NCBI GenBank assembly: GCA_021783475.1
Contig: JAJXTU010000007.1
Location: forward strand, 1-38,695
DNA: 38,695 nt
DNA from: a bacterium
GTDB lineage: Bacteria; Thermodesulfobiota; Thermodesulfobiia; Thermodesulfobiales; Thermodesulfobiaceae
Direction: 5' to 3'
The first letter of the stretch is position 1, and every line of letters begins with the position of its first letter. The translations under genes and the position numbers were made by a program. Positions 1 to 9,092 of the stretch are shown piece after piece. Below the pieces are notes generated by a model that did no database searches, was not told the origin of the DNA, and worked only from the letters and a program-made list of their open reading frames with translations.

Positions 1-9
1 TTCCGATCT
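1..9. other. Probable Illumina adapter remnant (TTCCGATCT) at contig edge
   Basis: First 9 nt are identical to the 3' end of the Illumina adapter ...GCTCTTCCGATCT and sit exactly at the contig start. Confidence 0.6.
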
Positions 10-848
10 ATGTTGTTTTTTCTTTTATCGCTTTGACCTGTTCATCTCTCCCCATTACAATATATGCATTTTTCTTCCAATGGCTAAGAAATCGCGAGGT
101 TGTCGGTAGCTTTCATTATTACACCGCTTATAGCGCCTATCAGGCTCTTGCACTACTGGCTCCTTTTATCCTTGCAGTATATAACTATAGAAAGAAATCG
201 TTTTATTTCTGGTTTGCTATCTACTTTTTTGAGCTTTTTGTGCTGTATGTATCAAGCGCAAGAGGAAGCTTTATATCCAGCATAATAGGACTTTGTTTGT
301 TTGTGATATTGATTTTTAGGACAAAGGGATTGATTGCCTCAGCAATTATTTTTGCAATTGGTTTGTTCGCTCCTATTAAAAGAAATGTAGGTATAACGAA
401 TTTTCTTGATTTATTAAACTTTACATATACTGCGAATCACGAGAGGATAATGTTCTGGAAGATAGCTATCTTTAAAATATTTCCGCTTAGTCCAATAATT
501 GGTGTAGGCGCGGGGCATTTTGCTTATCATTATAGATACCTCAACCCAAAGGACCCCCTTGCAAACTCGGTGGCTCATGCACATAACACCTTTATTCAAG
601 TTTTAACTGATATGGGAATAGTTGGCTTAATTTGTCTTGTGGCTTTGCTTTATCAGTATTACAAACAGACTATAAATTTGCTCAGAAATTCAAAAGGTTT
701 TCAGTGGGCTCTATGTTCGGTTCTTGTTACCTTTATAACGGGCTATTGGCTTGGCGAGGGACTTACTGGAAATATGTTTTACGGTAGAATGCAGCTTGAA
801 ATATTGGCTTACTTTATGACCCTCTCAACAATAAAGCTTACTGATTAG
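3..848 (+). CDS. O-antigen ligase/polymerase-like membrane protein, 5'-truncated
   Basis: Frame is open to the window edge; multi-TM protein with SARGSF motif and C-terminal PIIGVGAGHFAYHY...AHNTFIQVLTDMGIVG typical of Wzy/WaaL families. Confidence 0.75.
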   Translation, partial: PIYVVFSFIALTCSSLPITIYAFFFQWLRNREVVGSFHYYTAYSAYQALALLAPFILAVYNYRKKSFYFWFAIYFFELFVLYVSSARGSFISSIIGLCLFVILIFRTKGLIASAIIFAIGLFAPIKRNVGITNFLDLLNFTYTANHERIMFWKIAIFKIFPLSPIIGVGAGHFAYHYRYLNPKDPLANSVAHAHNTFIQVLTDMGIVGLICLVALLYQYYKQTINLLRNSKGFQWALCSVLVTFITGYWLGEGLTGNMFYGRMQLEILAYFMTLSTIKLTD

Positions 849-1830
849 AGAGAATATCCAATGCTTTTTCATAAACCTCATCTGGGCTAATTTTTTTCAT
901 ACAAAGGTTTTCCTGACACTCTTTGTCAATACATCTATCAGAACAGAGAAGATTTTTGTATATCACCTTGTGATCTGTTTCCTCTGGGAGGGGGCCATAT
1001 ATTAGAGGTGAGGTTGGTCCAAAAAGGCTTATTGTTTTTGTGTCAAGCCCTCTGGCTATGTGAAGACTTGCTGTATCTGGACAGATTAAGAGGTTTGAGC
1101 TTTCTATTATTTTGCACAGATCCAAAAGATTTTTTGTTTTGTTTACCATATTTGTAACGTTCGATTTTGAAATAATAACGTTTGCCTTTTCTATATCTTT
1201 TTCAGATCCGATCAAGATTACCTCAAAACCATTTTTGTCAAGCATATTCGCAAGTAGGGCAAAATACTCAGGCGGCCATTCTTTTCGATACCAGCTAGAA
1301 CCAATCGAGAAAACTATCCTGTTCTTTACTCTTTCTACATTTTGTCGTATTATCCATGGCCTTGTGTCGAATATATTTATCCCCATAGCTTTTAGAACAT
1401 CAGCATAATAATAAATAATATTTTGATTTTCATTTGGATCTACATATTTTGTTAGAAAGATTTTATTTATCCCATAATCGAATCCTATTCTGTTTTTGGC
1501 GCCAGAGAGAAAAGAGACGATAGAATTTCTTGGTGAGTGGTGTAAAACTATAGCGTGATCAAAGTTCTCGCCTCTTAAAGAAGTACATAGCCTGAGAAAG
1601 GATAAGTTACCTTTGTGTTCGCTGTTTTTATCATAGAACACAACCTTTTCACATGAAGGGATAATGTTGAAAACGCTGTAAAGTGAAGAAATTTTCCTTG
1701 CAAAAAGGGTAAATTCTACGTCTTTATAATAGCTGTTTAATGCTCTTAACACTGGCGATGCTAATAATATGTCACCAATACCGGGATAGCCAAATATTAC
1801 AAGTATCTTAGTTTTCTCTTTTGAAATCAT
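838..1830 (-). CDS. Glycosyltransferase family 9 (ADP-heptose:LPS heptosyltransferase-like)
   Basis: GYPGIGDILLASPVLRAL N-terminus; FSIGSSWYRKEWPPEYFALLANML; CPDTASLHIARGL; TISLFGPTSP motifs. Confidence 0.85.
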   Translation of the reverse strand: MISKEKTKILVIFGYPGIGDILLASPVLRALNSYYKDVEFTLFARKISSLYSVFNIIPSCEKVVFYDKNSEHKGNLSFLRLCTSLRGENFDHAIVLHHSPRNSIVSFLSGAKNRIGFDYGINKIFLTKYVDPNENQNIIYYYADVLKAMGINIFDTRPWIIRQNVERVKNRIVFSIGSSWYRKEWPPEYFALLANMLDKNGFEVILIGSEKDIEKANVIISKSNVTNMVNKTKNLLDLCKIIESSNLLICPDTASLHIARGLDTKTISLFGPTSPLIYGPLPEETDHKVIYKNLLCSDRCIDKECQENLCMKKISPDEVYEKALDILSNQ

Positions 1831-1913
1831 TTTTATATTATATACTTTAACTTAAATTATTTTTTACAGTCAAGGCTATAAACGGTCTTATTTAACATCA
1901 AACTTTTATTCTA

Positions 1914-1942
1914 TTAACTCTAAGTCTATTTTATGTTATACT
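1914..1942 (+). promoter_or_regulatory. Sigma70-type promoter for 6S RNA
   Basis: TTAACT (1914-1919), 17-nt spacer, TATACT (1937-1942), about 7 nt before the 6S RNA 5' end. Confidence 0.6.
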
Positions 1943-1948
1943 CTTATA

Positions 1949-2120
1949 AGTTCCTGCGGTGCTCGTGATACTCTTGAGATCTTGAGCTAACACCGAACTT
2001 CAAGGGCAGATCTCTTCCGGCGTTGTGTTTGCATATCGCAAACAATTAGCAAGAAGGTATGCCCATTACTGTATGAGGATTGGGTTCAAGACTCTTGGCA
2101 CACGGCACTGCGGGAGTACT
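1949..2120 (+). ncRNA. ssrS: 6S RNA
   Basis: TTCCTGCGGTGCTCGTGATA...GGGTTCAAGACTCTTGGCACACGGCACTGCGGGAGTA; closing stem CCTGCGGTGC/GCACTGCGGG forms 10 bp (with GU); about 170 nt; GGGTTCAAG and CGGCACTGC blocks match bacterial 6S RNAs. Confidence 0.85.
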
Positions 2121-2138
2121 TTATTTAGGAGGTTTTAT

Positions 2139-2474
2139 CTGGAGAATTGCGTATTTTGCCTTATAGCAGAAAAAAAGCTTGACTCTCAGATAATATATGA
2201 GGATGATATTTCTTTAGCTTTCAAGGATATCAATCCTGTAGCTCCTTTTCATGCCCTTGTAATACCAAAGAAACATATGAAGAGTCTTAATGATGTTTCT
2301 GATTTTGGGTTAGTTTCCCATTTGTTGTATGTGTGCAATTTGATTGCCCAAAATGCAGGACTTGTTAAAGGATACAGAGTTGTTACAAATGTTGGAGATG
2401 ATGGAGGACAGACAGTGTTCCATCTTCATTTTCACGTGATTGGTGGCAGGCCAATGGAGTGGCCACCTGGATGA
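2139..2474 (+). CDS. HIT family protein (histidine triad nucleotide-binding)
   Basis: CVFCLIAEKK...YEDD...HALVIPKKH...HLHFHVIGGRPM; SD AGGAGG at 2127-2132, then CTG at 2139; the longer ORF from 2025 lies within 6S RNA. Confidence 0.9.
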   Translation: MENCVFCLIAEKKLDSQIIYEDDISLAFKDINPVAPFHALVIPKKHMKSLNDVSDFGLVSHLLYVCNLIAQNAGLVKGYRVVTNVGDDGGQTVFHLHFHVIGGRPMEWPPG

Positions 2475-2498
2475 TAATTTTGAGGAGGTTGTTAAACT

Positions 2499-2678
2499 TT
2501 GCCAGAAATTCGTATTAACAAAGATGAATCAATAGACAGTGCATTAAAACGTTTTAACAAGGTGGTTCAACAAGAGGGAATCCTTTCTGAGGTTCGAAAA
2601 AGGGAATTTTATGAAAGTCCAAGCGTTAAGAAAAAGAAGAAGAGAGCTGAGGCTGCAAAAAAAAGAAAAAAAAGATAA
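2499..2678 (+). CDS. rpsU: 30S ribosomal protein S21
   Basis: TTG start after SD GAGGAGG; (M)[58 protein letters not shown]; end inferred by frame arithmetic against the ATG at 2690 because the A/G-rich tail is hard to read by eye. Confidence 0.85.
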   Translation: MPEIRINKDESIDSALKRFNKVVQQEGILSEVRKREFYESPSVKKKKKRAEAAKKRKKR

Positions 2679-2689
2679 ATTAGATTAAA

Positions 2690-4732
2690 ATGTATTTCAC
2701 TCGCTTTGGCTCTCTTTTAGGTCAGCTAAAGCCTTTTTGGTTGCGATTCAAAGGGGAAGAGCTCTTTAGCTACCTGTTAATCGCGCTTATGTTATCAGCC
2801 CTTCTTTATAATATGGGAGGGGTGTATCCTTCTTTATCTGTTGGGAAGATGGTCCCTTTTGATGTGGTTTCTCCAAAAGACGCCCAAATTGTCAATACGG
2901 TTGCTACCGAGGCCCTTAAACTACAGCGAGAGAGATCTGTCCCAGATGTTCTTGTGGTATCAATTAGCAAGTTTGTTTCTGTTCAGGAGTCTGTCAACCT
3001 TTTTCTGTCAAATTTGCAGTCTACTAAGGATTTATCTGAATCTCAAAGATCTACCAAGCTAAAGGATCTGGCACCCTTTTTAACGCAAAGAGATATCACT
3101 TCTCTTATGAGTGCTAATCCAAAAGAATTGGAGGCAGACCTTAACAAAGTTTTTGCAGTTTTGCCTAGGGAAGAAAGGCTTGATGTATTATCCAATGAAG
3201 TGGCAGGGATAATAAATTCATTGAATCTCGATCCTGGCACATCTCAGTCATTTATGAATTTGATTTTGGGATATTTTAGGATAAATGCAACTGTGGATAA
3301 CGGTTTAACGAACGAGCTCAAACAAAAGGCAATCCAAGACATAGTACCAGTAGTAGTCGATGTGAAAAAGGGTCAGATTCTGGTGAGAAGCGGGGAGATT
3401 TTGACTCCTGAAAAGGCATATGTACTCAAGGAATTGGGCATTATGGACAATCTTTCGGGGATTAGAAATTTTGTAAGCCTATTTTTCTTTTCAGGGCTTC
3501 TATTGTTGGCATTTAGGTTTATTATAGCTAATTTCTCTCCAAAGATAGTTCTTGACAGAGGGCATATGATAGTCCTTGGAGTACTATCTTCTGTTTATAT
3601 ACTTTTTGTTTTTGTGTTGTTCCCTATTTCTCCGATTATCGTTCCCCTTGCCAGTGTTTCCTTGCTCCTGTCGCTGATTTTTACGCCTGCTATTTCTCTT
3701 CTTTATTCTGTTGTACTGGCTATATTAGTGTTCTTTTTTGGCAATTTTAGTTTGCTTGGATTTTATATGGCGATTATCAGCGCATTTGCCGGAGCATTTT
3801 TCGGTAGGGGCATACAGAGAAGAGGCGACTTGTCCGATACTGCTTTCCTATTTTCTCTGACCTTTTTTTTGGCTGTTTTGCTTTGGGATGTTTGGAGCGG
3901 CATAAATATACTTGATTCTTTGGGTCAGTTTGCTTTTGCTATTGCGAATGGATTTTTATCATCGATTGCTGCAATGGGAGCATTACCTTATATCGAGAGC
4001 ACTGTGGGAGTTCTTAGCCCATTGAAATTGATAGATTTATCGAATCCTAGCCATCCGCTTTTAAAGAGATTGCAAATAGAAGCTCCTGGCACATATCATC
4101 ACAGCGTAATAGTTGCTAATCTGGCGGAAACGGCAGCTGAAGAAATAAATGCCGATCCTTTATTGGCAAGAGTTGCCTCTTATTATCATGATATTGGAAA
4201 GCTGAAAAGGCCTCAATTTTTTGTAGAGAACCAGAAAAACGGCGTGAATTTGCATTCTGAAATATCGCCTTGGCTTTCTGCCACAATATTGATTTCACAT
4301 GTAAAAGATGGTGTGGAAATTGGAAAATCTTATGGAATTCCTGAAAAGATATTGGATATAGTTTCACAGCACCACGGCACAAGCTTGATCGTCTTCTTCT
4401 ACCATAAGGCTTTGCAGTCTGGATTTTCTGAGGTTGAAGAGAAGGATTTTAGATATCCTGGCCCTCTGCCAAAAACTAAGGAGGCTGCTATAGTGATGCT
4501 CGCAGATGCAGTAGAGGCTGCTGTGAGGGCTTCTTCTGGCTCGGTGTTCCCGAAGATAGACAGTTTAATTGATAGAATTTTTAAGAATAAGCTTGAGGAT
4601 GGTCAGCTCAGCGAATCTCCTATGACACTACAAGAGCTTCTAAGGATCAAGGAAGTTTTTATAAGGCTGTTTATGGGTTCTTTTCATCAAAGAATTGAAT
4701 ATCCAGATTTAGCAGAACTTAATAAAAAGTAA
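2690..4732 (+). CDS. pgpH: HD family 7TM phosphohydrolase (YqfF/PgpH-type, c-di-AMP phosphodiesterase-like)
   Basis: Extracellular 7TMR-HDED-like N-terminus, 7 TM helices, cytosolic HD domain EAPGTYHHSVIVANLAETAAEEI...YYHDIGKLKRPQFFVENQ...HHGTSLIVFFYHKA. Confidence 0.9.
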   Translation: MYFTRFGSLLGQLKPFWLRFKGEELFSYLLIALMLSALLYNMGGVYPSLSVGKMVPFDVVSPKDAQIVNTVATEALKLQRERSVPDVLVVSISKFVSVQESVNLFLSNLQSTKDLSESQRSTKLKDLAPFLTQRDITSLMSANPKELEADLNKVFAVLPREERLDVLSNEVAGIINSLNLDPGTSQSFMNLILGYFRINATVDNGLTNELKQKAIQDIVPVVVDVKKGQILVRSGEILTPEKAYVLKELGIMDNLSGIRNFVSLFFFSGLLLLAFRFIIANFSPKIVLDRGHMIVLGVLSSVYILFVFVLFPISPIIVPLASVSLLLSLIFTPAISLLYSVVLAILVFFFGNFSLLGFYMAIISAFAGAFFGRGIQRRGDLSDTAFLFSLTFFLAVLLWDVWSGINILDSLGQFAFAIANGFLSSIAAMGALPYIESTVGVLSPLKLIDLSNPSHPLLKRLQIEAPGTYHHSVIVANLAETAAEEINADPLLARVASYYHDIGKLKRPQFFVENQKNGVNLHSEISPWLSATILISHVKDGVEIGKSYGIPEKILDIVSQHHGTSLIVFFYHKALQSGFSEVEEKDFRYPGPLPKTKEAAIVMLADAVEAAVRASSGSVFPKIDSLIDRIFKNKLEDGQLSESPMTLQELLRIKEVFIRLFMGSFHQRIEYPDLAELNKK

Positions 4733-4822
4733 AGTTATATATTTTTTTAAATAATTTTGGAGGATTTATAAACTGGGGATTATTATGAGACATTTCAAAA
4801 ATTTTGGATTTATAATTCTTAC

Positions 4823-5272
4823 ATGAGTCTTGTGTTATCTAAAAGAAAACGATATAAAATAAATTACAGTGGTTTAAAAAAAGCTATTAATGAGGCTATG
4901 AAGTTTTTTGATGTAGGGACGCTCGAACTTAGTTTACTCTTGACAGATAATGACGAGATTTCACAATTAAATAAAGAGTATCTTGGAAACGATTATCCTA
5001 CAGACGTTTTGTCTTTCGAAGGCGACAGAGATTTTGGTATTTTGGGTGATATTGTAATTTCTGTTGAAAAAGCAAAAGAAGATTTTGTGTCTGACTCTTA
5101 TGGGGGATGGACTCAGGGTATTGCAACAAGTAGCTTTGAGAACTACTTATTGTGGTTGGTTATACACGGAATTTTGCACAATTTAGGATACGATCATGAC
5201 AATGAAGTTAGTGAAAGAGAAATGAGATCTAAGGAGAAAGCCTGTCTTGAAAAGGTCTCACAGTATTTATAA
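4823..5272 (+). CDS. ybeY: Endoribonuclease YbeY / rRNA maturation factor
   Basis: YLGNDYPTDVLSFEGD and HGILHNLGYDHDNEVSEREM (H3xH5xH zinc motif). Confidence 0.95.
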   Translation: MSLVLSKRKRYKINYSGLKKAINEAMKFFDVGTLELSLLLTDNDEISQLNKEYLGNDYPTDVLSFEGDRDFGILGDIVISVEKAKEDFVSDSYGGWTQGIATSSFENYLLWLVIHGILHNLGYDHDNEVSEREMRSKEKACLEKVSQYL

Positions 5273-5657
5273 GAGCTTTTATTTTGCTATAAAGGGTTTT
5301 TTAATAGCTCTTAAAGAGGAGAGGAATCTAAAAATTCAGATGTCTATGTTTTTATTTCTTTTATTCTTAGGATTTTTACTTAGGTTTAGACCTTATGAAT
5401 GGGTTATGGTTTTGCTCTCTTCGTCTATGGTTATAGTTTCTGAGATGATTAATTCTGTAATTGAGAGAATTATGGATTTTGTTAAACCAGAATTTGATGA
5501 TAGGGTTGGGATAATAAAAGATATGTCAGCTTCCTTCGTCTTAATCGCATGTTTTTTTTCGATAATTATCTTTTTAATTTTAATTTTCAACAGAATTTCT
5601 CCACATATTGTAGGTTTTGGTAACTTTGCTAATCATTCGCTTAAGGTATTAACCTGA
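5247..5657 (+). CDS. dgkA: Diacylglycerol/undecaprenol kinase
   Basis: FAIKGFLIALKEERNLKIQ...EMINSVIERIMDFV motif; overlaps ybeY; TTG start. Confidence 0.85.
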   Translation: MKRSHSIYKSFYFAIKGFLIALKEERNLKIQMSMFLFLLFLGFLLRFRPYEWVMVLLSSSMVIVSEMINSVIERIMDFVKPEFDDRVGIIKDMSASFVLIACFFSIIIFLILIFNRISPHIVGFGNFANHSLKVLT

Positions 5658-5658
5658 T

Positions 5659-6963
5659 ATGATGCCATATTTTTTATTGTCTTTATTTTTGATTATCTGT
5701 TCTGCTTTTTTGTCTTGCTCTGAGACTGTTTTTACAAAAGCCAGCAGAATCAAGATAATGCAGTGGATCAACGATAAACAGTCGAGGCATGAAAAAGCAG
5801 AATACCTCTTGATGCATCCTCAAGAAGTAATAACAACTCTTCTACTCTTGAACAACTTTGTTAATATTGCACTTTCTACTTTGATAACTTCTTTTATGAT
5901 AGAGCTCTTTTCTATCAACAATATTGGTTCTATTGCAATAGCCGCCACGTTTTCAATTGTAATATCTTCGCTCTTTATTATTGTAATAGGGGAGATAGTT
6001 CCAAAGACTATTGGTTATTATATGGCTGATAAGATATTTTTTGTTCTAATATCTTTCCTGTATCTTATGACACATATAAGCAAACCGTTTGTTTTTATGT
6101 TTACTTCAATATCGGGGACCTTTTTGATGCCATTTGGAATAAAAAACATTAAGGGATTGCCCTCGATTACAGAGAGTGAATTGAAATACCTTGTTAATGT
6201 AAGCGAGGAAGAGGGCGTAATTGAGAAAGAGGAAAAAGAAATGATTAGCGGTGTCTTTGAATTCAAAGACAAGGTTGTAAGGGAGATAATGATTCCAAGA
6301 ATTGATATGGTATGTATAAAAAAAGGCACTACTTTGAGCGACACGTTAGAAATTATTAGAAATGAAGGGCATTCGAGGTATCCTGTTTTTGATGAGGATA
6401 TAGACAATATTGTAGGCATTTTGTATGTAAAAGATATTCTTATGAATTTAGGTCCGTCGACTGATTATTCGAAAAACATTGATTCATCCCTTCGAGAAGC
6501 ATATTTTATTCCAGAAGGCAAAAATATCAGCGAACTTTTCAGGGAACTTCAGACGAAAAGGTTGTACATGGCTATTGTAATAGATGAATTTGGAGGCACT
6601 GCAGGACTTTTGACGGTCGAAGACTTAGTTGAGGAAATAGTCGGTGAAATTAGAGATGAATATGATTTCGATGAAGAGGCATTGGTGAAAGATTACACAG
6701 AAGATAGTTTTGTGGCCAATGGGAGATTGAGTCTGAGAGAATTCGCAGCCAAAATAGAACTCGATTTTGAAGACTTTATTGATGATTATAATGAAGAGAC
6801 TCTTGCAGGACTTTTGTTCGCTTTATTCGGCAAAATTCCTAAAGAGGGTGACAAAATAACATTTAAAGGTATAGAATTTAAAGTTTTAAAGGTAGATGGT
6901 AAGAGGATAAAGGATGTACTGGTCAGAATAGAGAAAGGAGAGATCGATGAAGTTAAACAATAA
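5659..6963 (+). CDS. CNNM/CorC-HlyC family protein (DUF21-CBS-CBS-CorC)
   Basis: SETVFTKASRIKIMQ; GEIVPKTIGY; VREIMIPRIDMVCI; AIVIDEFGGTAGLLTVEDLVEEIVGEIRDEYD. Confidence 0.92.
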   Translation: MMPYFLLSLFLIICSAFLSCSETVFTKASRIKIMQWINDKQSRHEKAEYLLMHPQEVITTLLLLNNFVNIALSTLITSFMIELFSINNIGSIAIAATFSIVISSLFIIVIGEIVPKTIGYYMADKIFFVLISFLYLMTHISKPFVFMFTSISGTFLMPFGIKNIKGLPSITESELKYLVNVSEEEGVIEKEEKEMISGVFEFKDKVVREIMIPRIDMVCIKKGTTLSDTLEIIRNEGHSRYPVFDEDIDNIVGILYVKDILMNLGPSTDYSKNIDSSLREAYFIPEGKNISELFRELQTKRLYMAIVIDEFGGTAGLLTVEDLVEEIVGEIRDEYDFDEEALVKDYTEDSFVANGRLSLREFAAKIELDFEDFIDDYNEETLAGLLFALFGKIPKEGDKITFKGIEFKVLKVDGKRIKDVLVRIEKGEIDEVKQ

Positions 6964-8569
6964 TACAAAATTTGTTTTTGTCACAGGTGGGGTTACCTCA
7001 TCGCTTGGTAAGGGTATAGTAGTTGCATCCTTAGGGAGGATCCTTAAGTCAATGGGGCAAAAGGTAAATGTTATCAAGCTCGATCCTTATTTAAACGTGG
7101 ATCCGGGGACAATGAATCCCTATCAACATGGAGAAGTTTTTGTAACTGATGATGGGGCTGAGACAGATCTGGACCTCGGGCACTATGAGAGATTTATAAA
7201 TACGAGTCTAACCAAATCATCGAACCTGACATCCGGTATGGTCTATCAAGAAATTCTATTGAAGGAAAGACGCGGAGACTTCTTAGGGGGCACTGTTCAG
7301 GTTGTTCCACACGTCATAAACGAAATAAAGTCAAAGGTAAAAGAAGCTGCAGAATTGCTTCCAGATGGTGGCATCCTTATTTGTGAAGTCGGAGGTACAG
7401 TAGGGGATATAGAAGGTGAACCATTTTTGGAGGCAATTAGACAATTTAAGAAAGACGTTGGCAGAGATAACACGCTTTATATCCACTTAACTCTTGTTCC
7501 TTATTTAAAGGCTGCAAAAGAACTTAAAACAAAACCCACCCAACACAGCGTTAAAGAACTGAGAAGCATTGGGATTCAGCCTGATATTATAATTCTTAGA
7601 TCAGAAAAGTCCATTAATAGTTCGATAAGAGAAAAGATATCATTATTTTGTGATGTAGAGCCAGAAGCGGTAATCCCATTGCAAGACGTGAAGGATGTCA
7701 TTTATGAGGCTCCAATAATGCTCGAGTCAAACAAGCTGAGCAAGCTCGTATCAAGCAAGTTAAAAATTGAGCCTTATGTAGAACCGCAATTGGAAAGCTG
7801 GGCAAGGATAGTCGAAATGGCTAGAAGCCTAAAGGGTTCGGTTGAGATAGCTATCGCAGGAAAATATGTAGGCCTGCCTGATTCATATATTAGCGTTGTT
7901 GAGTCTTTAAGACATAGCAGTCTACATTTAGGATATGATCTAAAAATTAGATGGATAAATACTGAAGATATTAATTCTTTGGATGATGCGAAGAAGATGT
8001 TTGAAGGAGTAAAGGGCATCGTAGTGCCTGGGGGATTTGGCGTAAGAGGAATAGAAGGGAAGATCTTGTCAGCAAGATATGCTCGTGAAAATAACATACC
8101 TTATTTCGGACTGTGCTTGGGCATGCAGATTATGTGCATCGAATTCGCCAGAGATGTGCTTGGGTTGGAAGGTGCCAACAGTACAGAATTTGATGAAAAT
8201 ACAAAGTTTCCAATAATAGATCTAATGGAAGAACAAAAATGTGTAATAGATAAAGGTGCTACAATGCGACTTGGAGCCTTTCCATGCAAGTTGGCCGACA
8301 ATACTATTGCAAAACGCTCTTACAATCAAGAACTGGTATTAGAGAGGCATAGACACAGATATGAGTTTAACAACCTTTTCAAGGAGGCTTTTGAGGACGC
8401 TGGTATGGTTACTAGCGGCTTATTTGAAGAGAAAAACTTAGTTGAAATTGTAGAATTGAAAGATCATAAGTGGTTTTTAGGTACTCAGTTTCATCCCGAA
8501 TTTAAATCAAGGCCAAACAAACCACATCCACTCTTTTATGACTTTATAAAAGCAGCAACAACCGATTAG
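6947..8569 (+). CDS. pyrG: CTP synthase
   Basis: KFVFVTGGVTSSLGKGIVVASLGRILKS...KLDPYLNVDPGTMNPYQHGEVFVTDDGAETDLDLGHYERF; glutaminase GLCLGMQ and TQFHPEF. Confidence 0.98.
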   Translation: MKLNNNTKFVFVTGGVTSSLGKGIVVASLGRILKSMGQKVNVIKLDPYLNVDPGTMNPYQHGEVFVTDDGAETDLDLGHYERFINTSLTKSSNLTSGMVYQEILLKERRGDFLGGTVQVVPHVINEIKSKVKEAAELLPDGGILICEVGGTVGDIEGEPFLEAIRQFKKDVGRDNTLYIHLTLVPYLKAAKELKTKPTQHSVKELRSIGIQPDIIILRSEKSINSSIREKISLFCDVEPEAVIPLQDVKDVIYEAPIMLESNKLSKLVSSKLKIEPYVEPQLESWARIVEMARSLKGSVEIAIAGKYVGLPDSYISVVESLRHSSLHLGYDLKIRWINTEDINSLDDAKKMFEGVKGIVVPGGFGVRGIEGKILSARYARENNIPYFGLCLGMQIMCIEFARDVLGLEGANSTEFDENTKFPIIDLMEEQKCVIDKGATMRLGAFPCKLADNTIAKRSYNQELVLERHRHRYEFNNLFKEAFEDAGMVTSGLFEEKNLVEIVELKDHKWFLGTQFHPEFKSRPNKPHPLFYDFIKAATTD

Positions 8570-8636
8570 ATTCGATATTTAAATGCGCTATAATTAGCTT
8601 ATGTGCATTTAGTATTTAATTGAATATAATAATTAA

Positions 8637-9092
8637 TTGTATGGGGTAAAAAATTTGAATATGGAAGATAAGATAAATTTACATTTAAACTCTAAATGTA
8701 AAACAAATGAAAACTTAATAGAAAAACTTATAAATGGGGCTAAAAAAGCTTCGTCGTTTTCTTATTCGCCTTATTCTAAATTTGCTGTCGGCTCTAGCTT
8801 GTTGATAGATCAAGGAGATATATTTTAAGGATGTCATGTCCAACACCCACCCCAAGCCCAAATTATATGTGCAAAGAGGGCAGCCATATTTAAGTCTATT
8901 TCATCTGGAAATAGCAATTTCCTTTGTCTTTGCGTTTACAATAAAGATGTGCTGCCATATCCGTGTGGTTGTTGCCTTCAGGTTTTGTCTGAATTTGTGA
9001 GCGGCGATTTCCCAATCATCCTTGTTTCAGAGAGCGAAAGAAAGACTGTATTGTTGTCAGATCTATTAGGACGCCCTTTTAAACTGACTTAA
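8637..9092 (+). pseudogene. cdd: Cytidine deaminase homolog interrupted by in-frame TAA (8826-8828)
   Basis: KASSFSYSPYSKFAVGSSLLIDQGDIF-*-GCHVQHPPQAQIICAKRAAIFKSISSGN...YPCGCCLQVLSEFVSGDFPIILVSESERKTVLLSDLLGRPFKLT; frame continues after the stop to 9092, overlapping recO ATG. Confidence 0.8.

Noticed and set aside
2025-2138. ORF-track N-terminal extension of the HIT protein
   Set aside because: This segment is the 3' half of the 6S RNA; the HIT family begins at ENCVFC and a strong SD sits at 2127-2132
2630-2678. Possible frameshift in the A/G-rich tail of rpsU
   Set aside because: Length arithmetic between TTG 2499 and the downstream ATG 2690 fits an intact 59-aa S21; the apparent shift came from miscounting homopolymers by eye
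7774-8301. Minus-strand ORFs within pyrG
   Set aside because: Antisense to a conserved enzyme, no recognizable domains
8575-8640. AAATGC...GCATTT hairpin and TATAAT boxes between pyrG and cdd as a riboswitch
   Set aside because: Short weak stem without T-run or known riboswitch core; more likely just a promoter region
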